DNA of 64,000 nucleotides from Candidatus Villigracilis affinis (GTDB lineage Bacteria > Chloroflexota > Anaerolineae > Anaerolineales > Villigracilaceae): assembly GCA_016718275.1 (NCBI GenBank), contig JADKEA010000002.1, positions 62,001-126,000 on the forward strand, written 5' to 3'. Within the stretch, counting starts at the first letter, position 1. Each line of letters opens with the position of its first letter. Positions 44,874 through 55,730 of the stretch are shown piece after piece. The position numbers were made by a program, and so were the translations under genes. The notes beneath the pieces were generated by a model. The model was not told the DNA's origin and made no database searches. It saw only the letters and a list, made by a program, of their open reading frames with translations.

Positions 44874-46168
44874 GATATATCGTGATCGGTTCAGGGGTTG
44901 CCGGGGTGGCTGCGATCGAAGCGATCCGTTCAAATGGGAAAGCTGGCGAGATCGTAATGGTGGGCGATGACCCGCACGGGTTCTATTCGCGCCCCGGGCT
45001 GGCTTACTTTCTGACGGGCGAATTGCACGACAAAGCTTTGTTTCCCCGCACGCGCGAAGATTATGCGCGACTCAATTTCAAATTTCAAAAGGGACGCGTG
45101 ACCAAACTGCTTCCAACAGAAAAGGCCATTGCCCTGGATGGAAAAACGTATCTTTCTTACGATAAGCTGCTCATCGCTGTCGGGGCACAGGCCATGCCTT
45201 TGGCTGTTCCTGGCGCCAATCTTGAAGGCGTGGTCAAGCTCGACCATTTGGAAGATGCGCGCAGAATCCTGAAATTTGCCAGACGCGGAAAAACCGCTGT
45301 GGTGGTGGGCGGCGGCATCACAGCGCTTGAATTGGCGGAGGGGCTGTTATCACGCGGGGTGAAAGTGCATTACCTTTTGCGCGGAGATCGATACTGGAGT
45401 AATGTGCTTGATGAATATGAATCGCGCATTATTGAGCGCCGTTTGCAGGAGGAAGGTGTTACTCTGCACTTCCATACGGAACTAGCCGAGATCATGGGGA
45501 AAAGCCGTGTGAATGGACTCCGCTTAACAGATGGGCGCACGATGCGCTGTGACATCCTTGCTTATGCCATCGGAATTAAACCACGCGCGGAACTGGCTCG
45601 AGATGCGGGTCTTTCAGTTGACCGCGGCATTTTAACGAACGAATATTTACAAACCAACGATGAAAATATTTTTGCCGCTGGCGATGTGGCACAGGTCTTT
45701 GACCCAGCCACAGGCAGGTCGGTGATCGACAGTTTGTGGCATCTTGCGCGAGATCAGGGTCATACGGCGGGGTTGAATATGACTGGTGAGCGGCAAACCT
45801 ATGTCCGCAATACTCCCTTCAATGTGACACGGCTTGCAGGCCTGACCACCACGATCATCGGGTCGGTGGGGCAGGGACACGATGAAGACATCGTCGGCAT
45901 TGCGCGCGGTGACAGTGAAACGTTTCGGCAATTGCCCGATGCCATTGTGGCGCAAAGCGGATTCGACGTAAACCGTGTCCGCTTGATGGTTGGGGAAAAG
46001 ACTTTGCTTGGTGCTGTGGTGATGGGTGATCAAACCATTTCCACTCCTTTGCAAAGGATCGTTCGGGATGGAATGGATATTACATCCATGCGCGATAAAT
46101 TGCTTGCGCGCGATGCAAAGATCGCAGATGTGGTGGTGGATTTTTGGTCCAAATATAAAGCAAATTAA
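44870..46168 (+). CDS. FAD-dependent pyridine nucleotide-disulfide family oxidoreductase
   Basis: 432 residues. The N-terminal FAD fold GSGVAGVAAIEAIR, RPGLAYFL, the NAD(P)-binding motif VVVGGGITALELAEGL, and the second FAD site NIFAAGDVAQVF. Same family as rubredoxin reductases and nitrite-reductase NAD-binding subunits. With the coupled ferredoxin upstream it probably takes electrons from NAD(P)H and feeds the membrane/haem part of the operon. There is no redox CxxC, so it is not a disulfide reductase. Confidence 0.92.
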   Translation: MRYIVIGSGVAGVAAIEAIRSNGKAGEIVMVGDDPHGFYSRPGLAYFLTGELHDKALFPRTREDYARLNFKFQKGRVTKLLPTEKAIALDGKTYLSYDKLLIAVGAQAMPLAVPGANLEGVVKLDHLEDARRILKFARRGKTAVVVGGGITALELAEGLLSRGVKVHYLLRGDRYWSNVLDEYESRIIERRLQEEGVTLHFHTELAEIMGKSRVNGLRLTDGRTMRCDILAYAIGIKPRAELARDAGLSVDRGILTNEYLQTNDENIFAAGDVAQVFDPATGRSVIDSLWHLARDQGHTAGLNMTGERQTYVRNTPFNVTRLAGLTTTIIGSVGQGHDEDIVGIARGDSETFRQLPDAIVAQSGFDVNRVRLMVGEKTLLGAVVMGDQTISTPLQRIVRDGMDITSMRDKLLARDAKIADVVVDFWSKYKAN

Positions 46169-46205
46169 AAAAACAACCTGGATTTGCGGTAAAAATTTTT
46201 ATAGC

Positions 46206-46224
46206 CTCAAGGCGGCACCTTGAG
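46206..46224 (+). other. Small hairpin inside the redox operon
   Basis: CTCAAGG-CGGCA-CCTTGAG in the 84-nt gap before the cytochrome b-like gene, followed by an A/T-rich stretch. It may attenuate or mark an mRNA end. Confidence 0.45.
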
Positions 46225-46252
46225 TTAAATATATTTTTCGGGAGGGCCGAGG

Positions 46253-46807
46253 ATGCTTCGAAGTAACAAGGAACTCTGGCTGGCGTTTGTGTTTTGTGTG
46301 TTGATCACGGGTTTGTATGGGGCGGTTGTGGTTTGGACACGGGAAATCCCCGCGGCGGGGGAATTGTTCGGCCATTCCATTGGCATTGTAGGTTTTGTGC
46401 TGATGTTGATGACAGAGCTTCTCTACAGCCTGCGAAAACGAAGCAGGAGTGCTGCGCTTGGACGAATGTCCACATGGCTGCAATTCCATATTTTCACTGG
46501 ATTGGTGGGGCCATTTATGGTTTTGCTGCATACTTCATGGAAATTTAACGGCCTCGCGGGCGCGACCACGCTGCTGACGGTCATCATCGTATTCAGCGGT
46601 TTCATCGGCCGTTATATCTATACTCGGATTCCACGCACCATGGATGGGCTTGAAATAGAAGGTACGCTGTCACAGGAGGCACTCAAGCAGGCGCGGCGGC
46701 TGATGTCTCTTTGGCATACGGTGCACATTCCTATCGGTATGGCGTTGTTCATTTCCGCATTTATTCATGTCGGCGCGGCACTTTATTATGCCACGTTTCT
46801 GCGATAG
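46253..46807 (+). CDS. Membrane cytochrome b-like protein
   Basis: 184 residues with four to five TM helices. Several His lie in or next to helices: GHSIG, QFHIFTG, LLHTSW, LWHTVHIPIG, FIHVG. Pairs of these could bind b-type haem as in the ferric-reductase/b561-like folds. A GGGAGGG site is upstream. The 20-haem cytochrome follows nine bases after its stop. It probably carries electrons across the membrane between the cytoplasmic flavoprotein/ferredoxin and the outside cytochrome. Confidence 0.75.
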   Translation: MLRSNKELWLAFVFCVLITGLYGAVVVWTREIPAAGELFGHSIGIVGFVLMLMTELLYSLRKRSRSAALGRMSTWLQFHIFTGLVGPFMVLLHTSWKFNGLAGATTLLTVIIVFSGFIGRYIYTRIPRTMDGLEIEGTLSQEALKQARRLMSLWHTVHIPIGMALFISAFIHVGAALYYATFLR

Positions 46808-46816
46808 GAGGGGATC

Positions 46817-48409
46817 ATGCAAAGTAATAATCGTCTCGGATGTTTTACAGGAACGGGGATTTTCGCCGCTCTGATAACCATTGTTGTATTTTTCGGGTTT
46901 GAGTTTTTTAGCGGAAATCAAATGTTCACCGCTGGCGCACTAAATGCCGTGGCAGATGAAGAAGTGTTGGGCGGTGTTAATTCGCATGCACAGATCACGG
47001 AATGTTCGGCTTGCCATGCCGAGCCGTGGAGCGCCGAGAAAATGGCAGATCGCTGTGCGAAGTGTCACACGGATATCGCCGCGCAGATGTTCGATGTGGC
47101 ACAACTACACGGCGCGATCATGCAAAAGAATAACACGCTGGCCTGTCGTGATTGTCACCCTGAACATCGTGGCGCAACGGCTTCATTGACCGAGATGGGG
47201 GAGAACACCTTCCCGCATGAGGCGCTGGGATATTCATTGGAAGGGCATCAGCAAAAGGCGACGGGCGAGGCGTTCGTCTGCAAGGATTGCCATGGTGAGG
47301 ATGTGACAACCTTCGCATCCGACTCCTGCGACAGCTGCCACCGTCAAATGGATATTGTCTTCACCCAAACACATGTCCTGTCTTTCGGGACGGATTGTCT
47401 GGCCTGCCATGATGGCATCGACCGTTACGGCGACAACTTCAATCATAATCAATTCCCGTTTCAATTAACTGGCGAACATGCCGAAGCCAACTGCACAGCG
47501 TGTCATCTCGATGCCCGCAGCATCGTGGATCTGCAGTCTGCGCCGCAGGATTGTTTCTCCTGTCATCGCGGAGACGATCCGCATGCGGGCACCTATGGTA
47601 ATGAATGTGGTGTCTGCCATTCATCAGAAGGCTGGCTTCCCGCGAAATTTGACCATAATTTATCCGCCTTTAAACTAGAAGGTGAACACAATGAGGTAGC
47701 CTGCGAAAAGTGCCATGTGAATAACGTCTTCAAGGGTACGCCCAGCGACTGTTACTCCTGTCATCAGCAGGATGACGAGCACAATGGCCGTTTTGGAACC
47801 CAGTGTGAAACCTGTCATACACCGAAGAACTGGGAGAGCGCAAACTTTGACCATAACCTAACCGCCTTCAAGTTGGAGGGTGGGCACAGGGAAGTGCGCT
47901 GCGAACGCTGTCATGTGAATAATGTGTTCAAGGGTACGCCGACTGATTGTTATTCCTGCCATCAACAGGATGACGAGCACAACGGTAAGTTCGGCACAGA
48001 TTGTGCATCCTGCCATAACACGAGTGACTGGGATGATGCTAACTTTGATCACAGCCGCACCAACTTCCCGTTGACGGGCGGGCATTCAGGAGTGGATTGC
48101 GAGCAATGCCATAAAGGTGACTCATTTACGGGTTTATCGAATGAGTGTGTGTCATGCCATGCCGACCCAACTTTCCATGCAGGCGTGTTTGGAAACAATT
48201 GCGCCACTTGCCATACCATCTTTGCATGGACACCTGCCGGATTTAATATTCAACACCCCGAGCCAATTGCTGAGGAAGGCGGGAATGGTGTGTTCCATGG
48301 CGGCGCTTCCTGTCGTCAATGTCATCCTTCCACTGTGCAGGAGGCCACATGTACAGCCTGTCACGATGGAAATGATTTTGAAGGCGGTGAAGGCGACGAC
48401 GACGATTAA
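46817..48409 (+). CDS. Twenty-haem c-type cytochrome
   Basis: 530 residues, with an N-terminal TM anchor (about 12-32). I count 20 CxxCH motifs from CSACH to CTACH. Residues about 270-430 are near-repeats of one roughly 60-residue unit (FDHNLTAFKLEGGH, CERCHVNNVFKGTP, DCYSCHQQDDEHNG, CETCH), so the haem wire seems to have grown by internal duplication. Many extra His could be distal ligands. The C-terminus is an acidic tail (GEGDDDD). It should lie outside the membrane and conduct electrons outward or inward. Confidence 0.95.
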   Translation: MQSNNRLGCFTGTGIFAALITIVVFFGFEFFSGNQMFTAGALNAVADEEVLGGVNSHAQITECSACHAEPWSAEKMADRCAKCHTDIAAQMFDVAQLHGAIMQKNNTLACRDCHPEHRGATASLTEMGENTFPHEALGYSLEGHQQKATGEAFVCKDCHGEDVTTFASDSCDSCHRQMDIVFTQTHVLSFGTDCLACHDGIDRYGDNFNHNQFPFQLTGEHAEANCTACHLDARSIVDLQSAPQDCFSCHRGDDPHAGTYGNECGVCHSSEGWLPAKFDHNLSAFKLEGEHNEVACEKCHVNNVFKGTPSDCYSCHQQDDEHNGRFGTQCETCHTPKNWESANFDHNLTAFKLEGGHREVRCERCHVNNVFKGTPTDCYSCHQQDDEHNGKFGTDCASCHNTSDWDDANFDHSRTNFPLTGGHSGVDCEQCHKGDSFTGLSNECVSCHADPTFHAGVFGNNCATCHTIFAWTPAGFNIQHPEPIAEEGGNGVFHGGASCRQCHPSTVQEATCTACHDGNDFEGGEGDDDD

Positions 48410-48412
48410 TGT

Positions 48413-48446
48413 AAAAAAGCCCTGCAAAATTTGCAGGGCTTTTTTG
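48413..48446. terminator. Bidirectional terminator
   Basis: AAAAAAGCCCTGCAAA mirrored by TTTGCAGGGCTTTTTT, between the convergent cytochrome and ligase genes. Confidence 0.92.
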
Positions 48447-48449
48447 ATT

Positions 48450-49592
48450 CTATTTTTTCTTTGGTGAGTCCGGCACGTATTCGCGTGGTTCCAACATCCC
48501 CCAGCGGCTTGCGCCGAGATAAAGAATATCGAGCACGAGGTCTTCATAGCGAATGCCTTCAGCTTTGGCTTGCAAGCACAGGTCGCTGTAATCGGGGGTT
48601 AGGCCAGGCAGGGTGTTGATCTCCATGACGCGCGGATTGCCATCTTCATCGAGGCGGATGTCAGTACGAGAGACGTCCAATGTGTTCAGGAGTTGGTGCG
48701 CGCGCAAGGCGTAATACTTCAATTTCTTTTCCAACTCAGGTTCGATCTCTGCGGGGCAGAAATAACCGGGGGATCCATCTGCGCCCACGTCTTTTGATTT
48801 CGCTTCAAGACCATAAACCCACGGAGTCACGGAACGGGTGCTGTCCAATTCGAGGACGGGGAAACGATGGAAGCCATCTTTTTCATACCATTCGGGGTGG
48901 CGGGAATATAGTTTTGAATCGGCTCGGCCTAAAATACCAACGGTGAATTCGCGGCCGGGCAAAAAGGTTTCCACAAGCGCAGGTTGTTGATAGACATTGA
49001 CAATATATTGGGCGCGCTCGCGTAATTCCTTCTCGTTGTTGACGATGGCTTTCATGTCCACGCCCATGCCTGTGCCTTCACGGGCTGGCTTGACGAAGAG
49101 CGGAAACTTTAGTTCAGGGCGCAAGGGCTCATCGCCGACATTGAATTCCTGGAATGGGGCAACGGGCAGGCGGCGGTCACGCCAGATGCGTTTGGTTAAT
49201 GTTTTGTCGAGGGAAATTCCGTTCGCGAGAACGCGAGAACCCGTGTATGGGATGCCGAGCATTTCCAGCAAGGCAGGCACCTGTGCTTCACGCGCATCGC
49301 CCCCAAGACCTTCGGCGATGTTGAAGCAAATATCAGGCTGAACTTCGCGGAGGGCGTAGGGCAGGTCTCTGTCAGCCTGGATAAAGATAGTTGTGTGGCC
49401 ATCAGTTTCGAGCGCGGCGCGAAGCGAGTCAATTGTCTCAATATGATCGAAATCGGCGAAGGCGTCCGGCGGCACCCCTTCGGGTTTTTGCTGATTGTCA
49501 TCCTTGATGTTTGCCAGAACGGCAACCTTCCAGTAGCGCTTCATACGGCGACTGGGAGGTTTTCCTTCTTCGCGATTTGGGGTTTCAGACAT
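48450..49592 (-). CDS. ddl: D-alanine-D-alanine ligase-like ATP-grasp enzyme
   Basis: 380 residues from the ATG at 49592 with an AGGAGAAAAG site. ATP-grasp wording of the Ddl family: FNIAEGLGGDAREAQVPALLEMLGIPYTG-type segment, GISLDKTLTKRIW, FVKPAREGTGMGVD, ALVETFLPGREFTVG and the Mg site MEINTLPGLTP. It would ligate two D-amino acids for peptidoglycan. Compared with typical Ddl there is an insertion around YSRHPEWYEKDGFHRFPV, and no mur genes lie nearby, so a different dipeptide product is possible. Confidence 0.82.
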   Translation of the reverse strand: MSETPNREEGKPPSRRMKRYWKVAVLANIKDDNQQKPEGVPPDAFADFDHIETIDSLRAALETDGHTTIFIQADRDLPYALREVQPDICFNIAEGLGGDAREAQVPALLEMLGIPYTGSRVLANGISLDKTLTKRIWRDRRLPVAPFQEFNVGDEPLRPELKFPLFVKPAREGTGMGVDMKAIVNNEKELRERAQYIVNVYQQPALVETFLPGREFTVGILGRADSKLYSRHPEWYEKDGFHRFPVLELDSTRSVTPWVYGLEAKSKDVGADGSPGYFCPAEIEPELEKKLKYYALRAHQLLNTLDVSRTDIRLDEDGNPRVMEINTLPGLTPDYSDLCLQAKAEGIRYEDLVLDILYLGASRWGMLEPREYVPDSPKKK

Positions 49593-49805
49593 CTTTTCTC
49601 CTTTGTTCATTGAAGATGTGATAATCCAGATTAGTTTGGGCAATAATAGCGCAAGCTGTGTAGATGACAAGGGTCAGAAACATTTCTTAAGGTAACAGGT
49701 TGATTGCAACTAGACAATCATTCCCCTTTCAGGTATCATTGTCGCGCTTGTACTCTTACTCACGAAGGGGTGTGGGGCGGGGAAACGGGCGAAAATTACA
49801 CATAT

Positions 49806-49830
49806 ACCCGGATAACGCCCTTATCCGGGT
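49806..49830 (+). other. Hairpin in the leader of atpA
   Basis: ACCCGGATAA-CGCCC-TTATCCGGGT followed by TCTTGTC, 36 nt before the atpA ATG. It could be an attenuator or the end of an upstream transcript. The remaining 49593-49805 holds no gene I can support. Confidence 0.5.
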
Positions 49831-49866
49831 TCTTGTCCTAATAAGAATCTTGGTGGAGGCTACCTA

Positions 49867-51531
<1,665 letters not shown>

Positions 51532-51569
51532 ACCATCCGATTAAAGACCAAGGACTAAAGGACTAACCT

Positions 51570-52460
51570 ATGGCTTCCGCTCGTGAGATGCGACTCAGAA
51601 TAAAGAGTGTCAAGAACATTTCGCAGGTCACGCGCGCTTTGGAAACAGTGAGTGCGAGCAAGGTCCGCAAGGCAATCAATGCGGTCACTGCTACGCGTTC
51701 CTATGCAACAAAAGCATGGCAGGTTTTGAGACATGTTGCGGAGCAACCCGGCCGCGACAGCCTGCATCCGCTTTTGGCGCATCGTAAATCGGTGAATAAT
51801 ACACTGGTGGTTGTAGTAACAGGTGACCGCGGTCTCGCGGGTGCCTACAATTCCAATGTGATCCGCTTTACTTCCCAGCGCTTTGACTCGAATCCTGTTC
51901 CAGTAAAATATATCGCCGTCGGCCGCAAAGGCCGCGACCTGATGATCCGCCGTGGTAAGAATGTGATTGCTGATTTCAGCAATCTTCCCGCCGCGCCAAG
52001 TTTTGCCGACGTTTCCGCCATTGGCCGCCTTGCGGTTGAAGAATTCAACAGTGGCGCTGTGGATGAGGTCTATCTCGTTTACACTGACTTCGTCAATATG
52101 GGACGTCAAATCGCGACGGTTAAGAAACTCCTGCCGCTCGACCTCGAAGGCGAAGGCCTTGTTGAAGATTTTGGAAACAAATCCACGGGCCCTGCTGCGG
52201 CGTATGAGTATGAACCTGATATGCGTGAGATCCTCGATGAGATCATTCCGCGCTTTACCGCTTTGCAGGTCTATCAGGCTGTTTTGGAATCACAGGCCAG
52301 CGAACATGCGGCTCGTATGATTGCCATGCGTAACGCCACCGATAATGCCAAAGAACTGGTCGGCGCTTTGCAACTGGCATACAACAAAGTTCGTCAGCAA
52401 GGCATCACGAACGATATCTTAGACATTGTGGGCGGCGCAGAAGCGCTGGCTGCGAAATAA
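51570..52460 (+). CDS. atpG: F1-ATP synthase subunit gamma
   Basis: 296 residues. The conserved N-terminus REMRLRIKSVKNISQVTRALE and C-terminus SEHAARMIAMRNATDNAKEL form the rotor coiled coil; a Rossmann-like middle part (VVVTGDRGLAGAYNSNV). Central shaft of F1. It lies 38 nt after atpA. Confidence 0.97.
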   Translation: MASAREMRLRIKSVKNISQVTRALETVSASKVRKAINAVTATRSYATKAWQVLRHVAEQPGRDSLHPLLAHRKSVNNTLVVVVTGDRGLAGAYNSNVIRFTSQRFDSNPVPVKYIAVGRKGRDLMIRRGKNVIADFSNLPAAPSFADVSAIGRLAVEEFNSGAVDEVYLVYTDFVNMGRQIATVKKLLPLDLEGEGLVEDFGNKSTGPAAAYEYEPDMREILDEIIPRFTALQVYQAVLESQASEHAARMIAMRNATDNAKELVGALQLAYNKVRQQGITNDILDIVGGAEALAAK

Positions 52461-52472
52461 CTGGAGGAAATC

Positions 52473-53873
52473 ATGGCAAAATCAACAGGCCGTGTTGTGC
52501 AAATTCTTGGTGGTGTGGTGGATGTTGAATTCTCCGAAGGAAACATCCCCGATCTTTTCGAAGCGATCACTGTAGAGCGCGAAGGAAAATCACCACTCGT
52601 TCTTGAAGTACAAAAACATTTGGGTCATAGCTGGGTGCGCACCGTATCCATGGACTCGACCGATGGTCTTCAGCGCGGAATTCCCGCTGTCGCCACTGGC
52701 GCACCGATCATGGTTCCGGTAGGACCTTCCACCCTTGGCCGTATTTTCAACGTGCTTGGCCAGCCTGTGGATGAAAAAGGCCCTGTCAATGCCGCTACTT
52801 ATTATCCCATTCACCGCCCTGCGCCTTCTTTCGAAGAACAGTCTACTCGTGTGGAAGTTTTCGAAACTGGCGTAAAAGTCGTGGACTTGATCGCTCCGTT
52901 CACCAAAGGTGGTAAGACAGGCATCTTCGGCGGCGCGGGTACTGGCAAGACCGTTATCATCATGGAACTTATCCGTTCCGTTGCGACCGAACATGAAGGC
53001 AATTCTGTTTTTGCAGGCGTGGGTGAACGAACCCGTGAAGGTACGCAGTTGTATCGTGAAATGCTCGAATCCGGTGTTATGAAAGACACCGTCATGGTGT
53101 ATGGCCAGATGAATGAGCCTTCCGGCGTGCGTCTTCGTGTAGCTCTTTCCGCGCTTTCAATGGCCGAATATTTCCGCGATCAGGGCAAGGATGTGTTGCT
53201 CTTTGTGGATAACATCTTCCGCTTCTCCATGTCTGGTTCCGAAGTGTCCGCGTTGCTCGGCCGTATGCCCTCCGCTGTAGGTTACCAGCCGACTCTCGCG
53301 ACCGAAATGGGTGAATTACAGGAACGCATTACCTCCACCCGTACCGGTTCCATCACGTCCATGCAGGCCGTATACGTGCCCGCGGATGACTATTCCGATC
53401 CCGCTCCTGTGGCGACCTTTACCCACTTGGATGCGACCATTGCGCTCGAACGCTCCATCGTGGAAAAGGGTATTTACCCTGCCGTGGATCCGCTCGCTTC
53501 CACCTCCCGTATTCTTGATCCCAACATCGTGGGAGAGGAACACTACCGAACAGCGCGTGAAGTTCAGCGTATCTTACAGCGTTACAAAGACTTGCAGGAC
53601 ATCATCGCCATTCTCGGTATCGATGAACTCTCCGAAGATGACAAACTCATCGTAGCCCGCGCCCGCAAGATCGAACGTTTCTTCTCACAGCCGTTCTATG
53701 TGGCTGAACGCTTTACAGGCATCCCCGGGCGTTATGTGCCACTTAAAGACACCGTCCGCGGTTTCCGTGAGATTCTTGATGGCAAATGCGACGACCTTCC
53801 CGAGCAGGCCTTTATGATGGCTGGTACCATCGAAGACGTGCGCGAACGCGCTGAGAAACTCGCGAACTCTTAA
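52473..53873 (+). CDS. atpD: F1-ATP synthase subunit beta
   Basis: 466 residues. P-loop GGAGTGKT (153-160), GERTREGTQLYREM, LLFVDNIFRFSMSGSEVSALLGRMPS-type segment with Walker B, and the DELSEDDK motif that contacts gamma and epsilon. Catalytic subunit. GGAGG stands before the ATG, 12 nt after atpG. A strong nested hairpin separates it from atpC. Confidence 0.98.
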   Translation: MAKSTGRVVQILGGVVDVEFSEGNIPDLFEAITVEREGKSPLVLEVQKHLGHSWVRTVSMDSTDGLQRGIPAVATGAPIMVPVGPSTLGRIFNVLGQPVDEKGPVNAATYYPIHRPAPSFEEQSTRVEVFETGVKVVDLIAPFTKGGKTGIFGGAGTGKTVIIMELIRSVATEHEGNSVFAGVGERTREGTQLYREMLESGVMKDTVMVYGQMNEPSGVRLRVALSALSMAEYFRDQGKDVLLFVDNIFRFSMSGSEVSALLGRMPSAVGYQPTLATEMGELQERITSTRTGSITSMQAVYVPADDYSDPAPVATFTHLDATIALERSIVEKGIYPAVDPLASTSRILDPNIVGEEHYRTAREVQRILQRYKDLQDIIAILGIDELSEDDKLIVARARKIERFFSQPFYVAERFTGIPGRYVPLKDTVRGFREILDGKCDDLPEQAFMMAGTIEDVRERAEKLANS

Positions 53874-53874
53874 T

Positions 53875-53922
53875 CAGTGTCAGGTGTTTAGGCGGCAGGC
53901 ATTTGCCTGCCGCATGACACTG
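53875..53922 (+). other. Nested hairpin between atpD and atpC
   Basis: Outer arms CAGTGTCA / TGACACTG and an inner stem GCGGCAGG / CCTGCCGC. It starts one base after the atpD stop and ends at the atpC ribosome site. There is no T run, so a role in mRNA stability or in lowering atpC translation is likelier than termination. Confidence 0.6.
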
Positions 53923-53932
53923 GAGAATTCCT

Positions 53933-54373
53933 ATGACCATTCGTTGTGAAATTGTCTCTCAAGACCGTACTGTGTTTACAGGCGATGTGGACATTGTCGT
54001 CCTACCTGGTGCGGGCGGTGAGATGGGGGTGCTTCCCAAACACGCGCCCGTCCTCACCACCTTGAAGTATGGACTTATCAAGGTTCGCAAAGGCGGTAAA
54101 GAGGAGGTCTTTACGGTTGCAGGTGGTGTTGCTGAAGTGCAGCCCGACATCGTGACCGTCCTTGCCGATGCGGCTGAAAATGTTGATGAGATCGATGAAG
54201 CCCGTGCCGATGCTGCGCGCAAACGCGCGGAGGAAGCGCTTAAGAAGGGCGTACCAGCTGATAACGATGCCTATCTTGCCATGGAGGCTGCATTACGCAA
54301 GTCTAACCTGCGCCTGGATGCGGTACGCCGTTATCGTAAGAATTCACGTTCACCCTATTCGTCGGAACAATAA
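53933..54373 (+). CDS. atpC: F1-ATP synthase subunit epsilon
   Basis: 146 residues. N-terminal beta sandwich (TIRCEIVSQDRTVFTGDVDIVVLPGA) with GEMGVLPKHAP and a C-terminal helical hairpin rich in Ala/Arg. Slightly long for the family because of a basic tail. The mreB gene begins five bases after its stop. Confidence 0.96.
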   Translation: MTIRCEIVSQDRTVFTGDVDIVVLPGAGGEMGVLPKHAPVLTTLKYGLIKVRKGGKEEVFTVAGGVAEVQPDIVTVLADAAENVDEIDEARADAARKRAEEALKKGVPADNDAYLAMEAALRKSNLRLDAVRRYRKNSRSPYSSEQ

Positions 54374-54378
54374 ATATA

Positions 54379-55386
54379 GTGGCACTCTTTTCCAAAGACC
54401 TTGGCATTGATCTGGGGACCATGTTCACCCGCATTGCCGATAGCGCGCAAGTGCTGTTGGAAGAACCAACCATCGTCGCCATTGAGGTGGACGACCAGAA
54501 AATGGTTGCTGTTGGCATGGAAGCCCGCGATATGTTTGGCAAGGTCCCGGAGAGCATAGAAGTTGCCCGTCCGCTTCGCAACGGTGTGATCGCTGATTAT
54601 GAGATTAGTGAGACCTTACTTCAGTACCTGTTGCAGCGCGTAAGCGGCTCAATGCGCATTTTCCGTCCGCGTGTGATGATCTCCGTCCCATACGGCGTAA
54701 CCAGCGTTGAACGGCGTGCTGTTTACGAAGCTGTGATGGAAGCGGGGAGCCGTGAAGCGTTCCTGATTCAGCAGCCCTTGGCGGCCGCCATTGGCATTGA
54801 TTTGCCGATCAATTCGCCATCAGGCAATATGTTGATCAGCCTCGGCGGCGGTTGCACCGAGACGGCTGTAATGGCCATGTACGGCATTGTCGCAGCGGAT
54901 ACGCTCCGTGCTGGGGGCATGGACTTAGACGAAGCCATTGTCAATTATGTGCGCCGCAAATACGGCGTAGTGATTGGACAGGCGACTGCCGAGCAATTGA
55001 AGATCCGTATTGGTGCGGCGGTGCCGCAGGATACCGAAAACAGCATGGAAGTGCAGGGACAGGATCAGGTCACAGGCCTGCCCAGACCCGTCACTTTGAC
55101 CACAGGCGAAATCGTGGAAGCCTTGCAGGAACCATTGAAGCAGATCGTCGAATCAGGACGGAAAGTGCTGGAAAAGACCCCGCCTGAGCTGGTTTCCGAT
55201 ATTATCGACCGCGGTGTGGCTTTATGCGGCGGCGGCGCGCTCCTGCGCGGCGTAGACAAGTTGTTGACCAAGTCCTTGGGCATCCCAGCTTATCTGGTGG
55301 ATAACCCGCTGACATGTGTGGTGCAAGGCGCAGTCAAGAGTTTTGGAATGTTGAATGTGATCCGCAGAAACCTGCCGCAGGTGTAA
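54379..55386 (+). CDS. mreB: Rod-shape protein MreB
   Basis: 335 residues starting at GTG 54379. Actin-fold phosphate loops: DLGIDLGTMFTRI (usual form DLGTANT), ISLGGGCTETAVM, and adenosine motif GVALCGGGALLRGVDKLL. Internal MISVPYGVTSVERRAVYEA and FLIQQPLAAAIG are typical of MreB. It polymerises under the membrane and guides wall synthesis. No mreC/mreD follows. It is co-transcribed with the F1 genes. Confidence 0.93.
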   Translation: MALFSKDLGIDLGTMFTRIADSAQVLLEEPTIVAIEVDDQKMVAVGMEARDMFGKVPESIEVARPLRNGVIADYEISETLLQYLLQRVSGSMRIFRPRVMISVPYGVTSVERRAVYEAVMEAGSREAFLIQQPLAAAIGIDLPINSPSGNMLISLGGGCTETAVMAMYGIVAADTLRAGGMDLDEAIVNYVRRKYGVVIGQATAEQLKIRIGAAVPQDTENSMEVQGQDQVTGLPRPVTLTTGEIVEALQEPLKQIVESGRKVLEKTPPELVSDIIDRGVALCGGGALLRGVDKLLTKSLGIPAYLVDNPLTCVVQGAVKSFGMLNVIRRNLPQV

Positions 55387-55393
55387 AAATGAG

Positions 55394-55425
55394 AATGGCT
55401 CCCCAATTGGGGAGCCATTTTTTTT
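55394..55425 (+). terminator. Terminator of the atp-mreB operon
   Basis: AATGGCTCCCC-AATT-GGGGAGCCATT followed by eight T. Confidence 0.95.
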
Positions 55426-55439
55426 ATTTGCGATCTGGC

Positions 55440-55643
55440 TCAGGCTTTTTTTCCGATCAGCCCGATAATGATCAATGCGATGCTGAGACCGCCAACTGTA
55501 CCCGAGGCGGAACCGACGGTTTCCATCATGGCTACGGGGTCGAGCGATGTGGGGGCGATGGTTAACATGAAGAAATAAAATCCAATGGCAAGAATAAGTA
55601 GAAAAACCGCAAAGCCGACCAATCTCCAATTTCTTTTTCGCAT
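55440..55643 (-). CDS. Small two-TM membrane protein
   Basis: 67 residues. AGGAG lies about ten bases before the ATG. Two hydrophobic helices (LVGFAVFLLILAIGFYFFML and VGGLSIALIIIGLIG) joined by a short outer loop. I do not recognise it; size and topology resemble small membrane regulators. Confidence 0.6.
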   Translation of the reverse strand: MRKRNWRLVGFAVFLLILAIGFYFFMLTIAPTSLDPVAMMETVGSASGTVGGLSIALIIIGLIGKKA

Positions 55644-55730
55644 CTTTGTAAAACTCCTTTTTAATTTAATAATTTTTTACTGCCTGTTCGATTTTACCCA
55701 ATCCTGCACGAACTGGTAATGGAAATTTGC

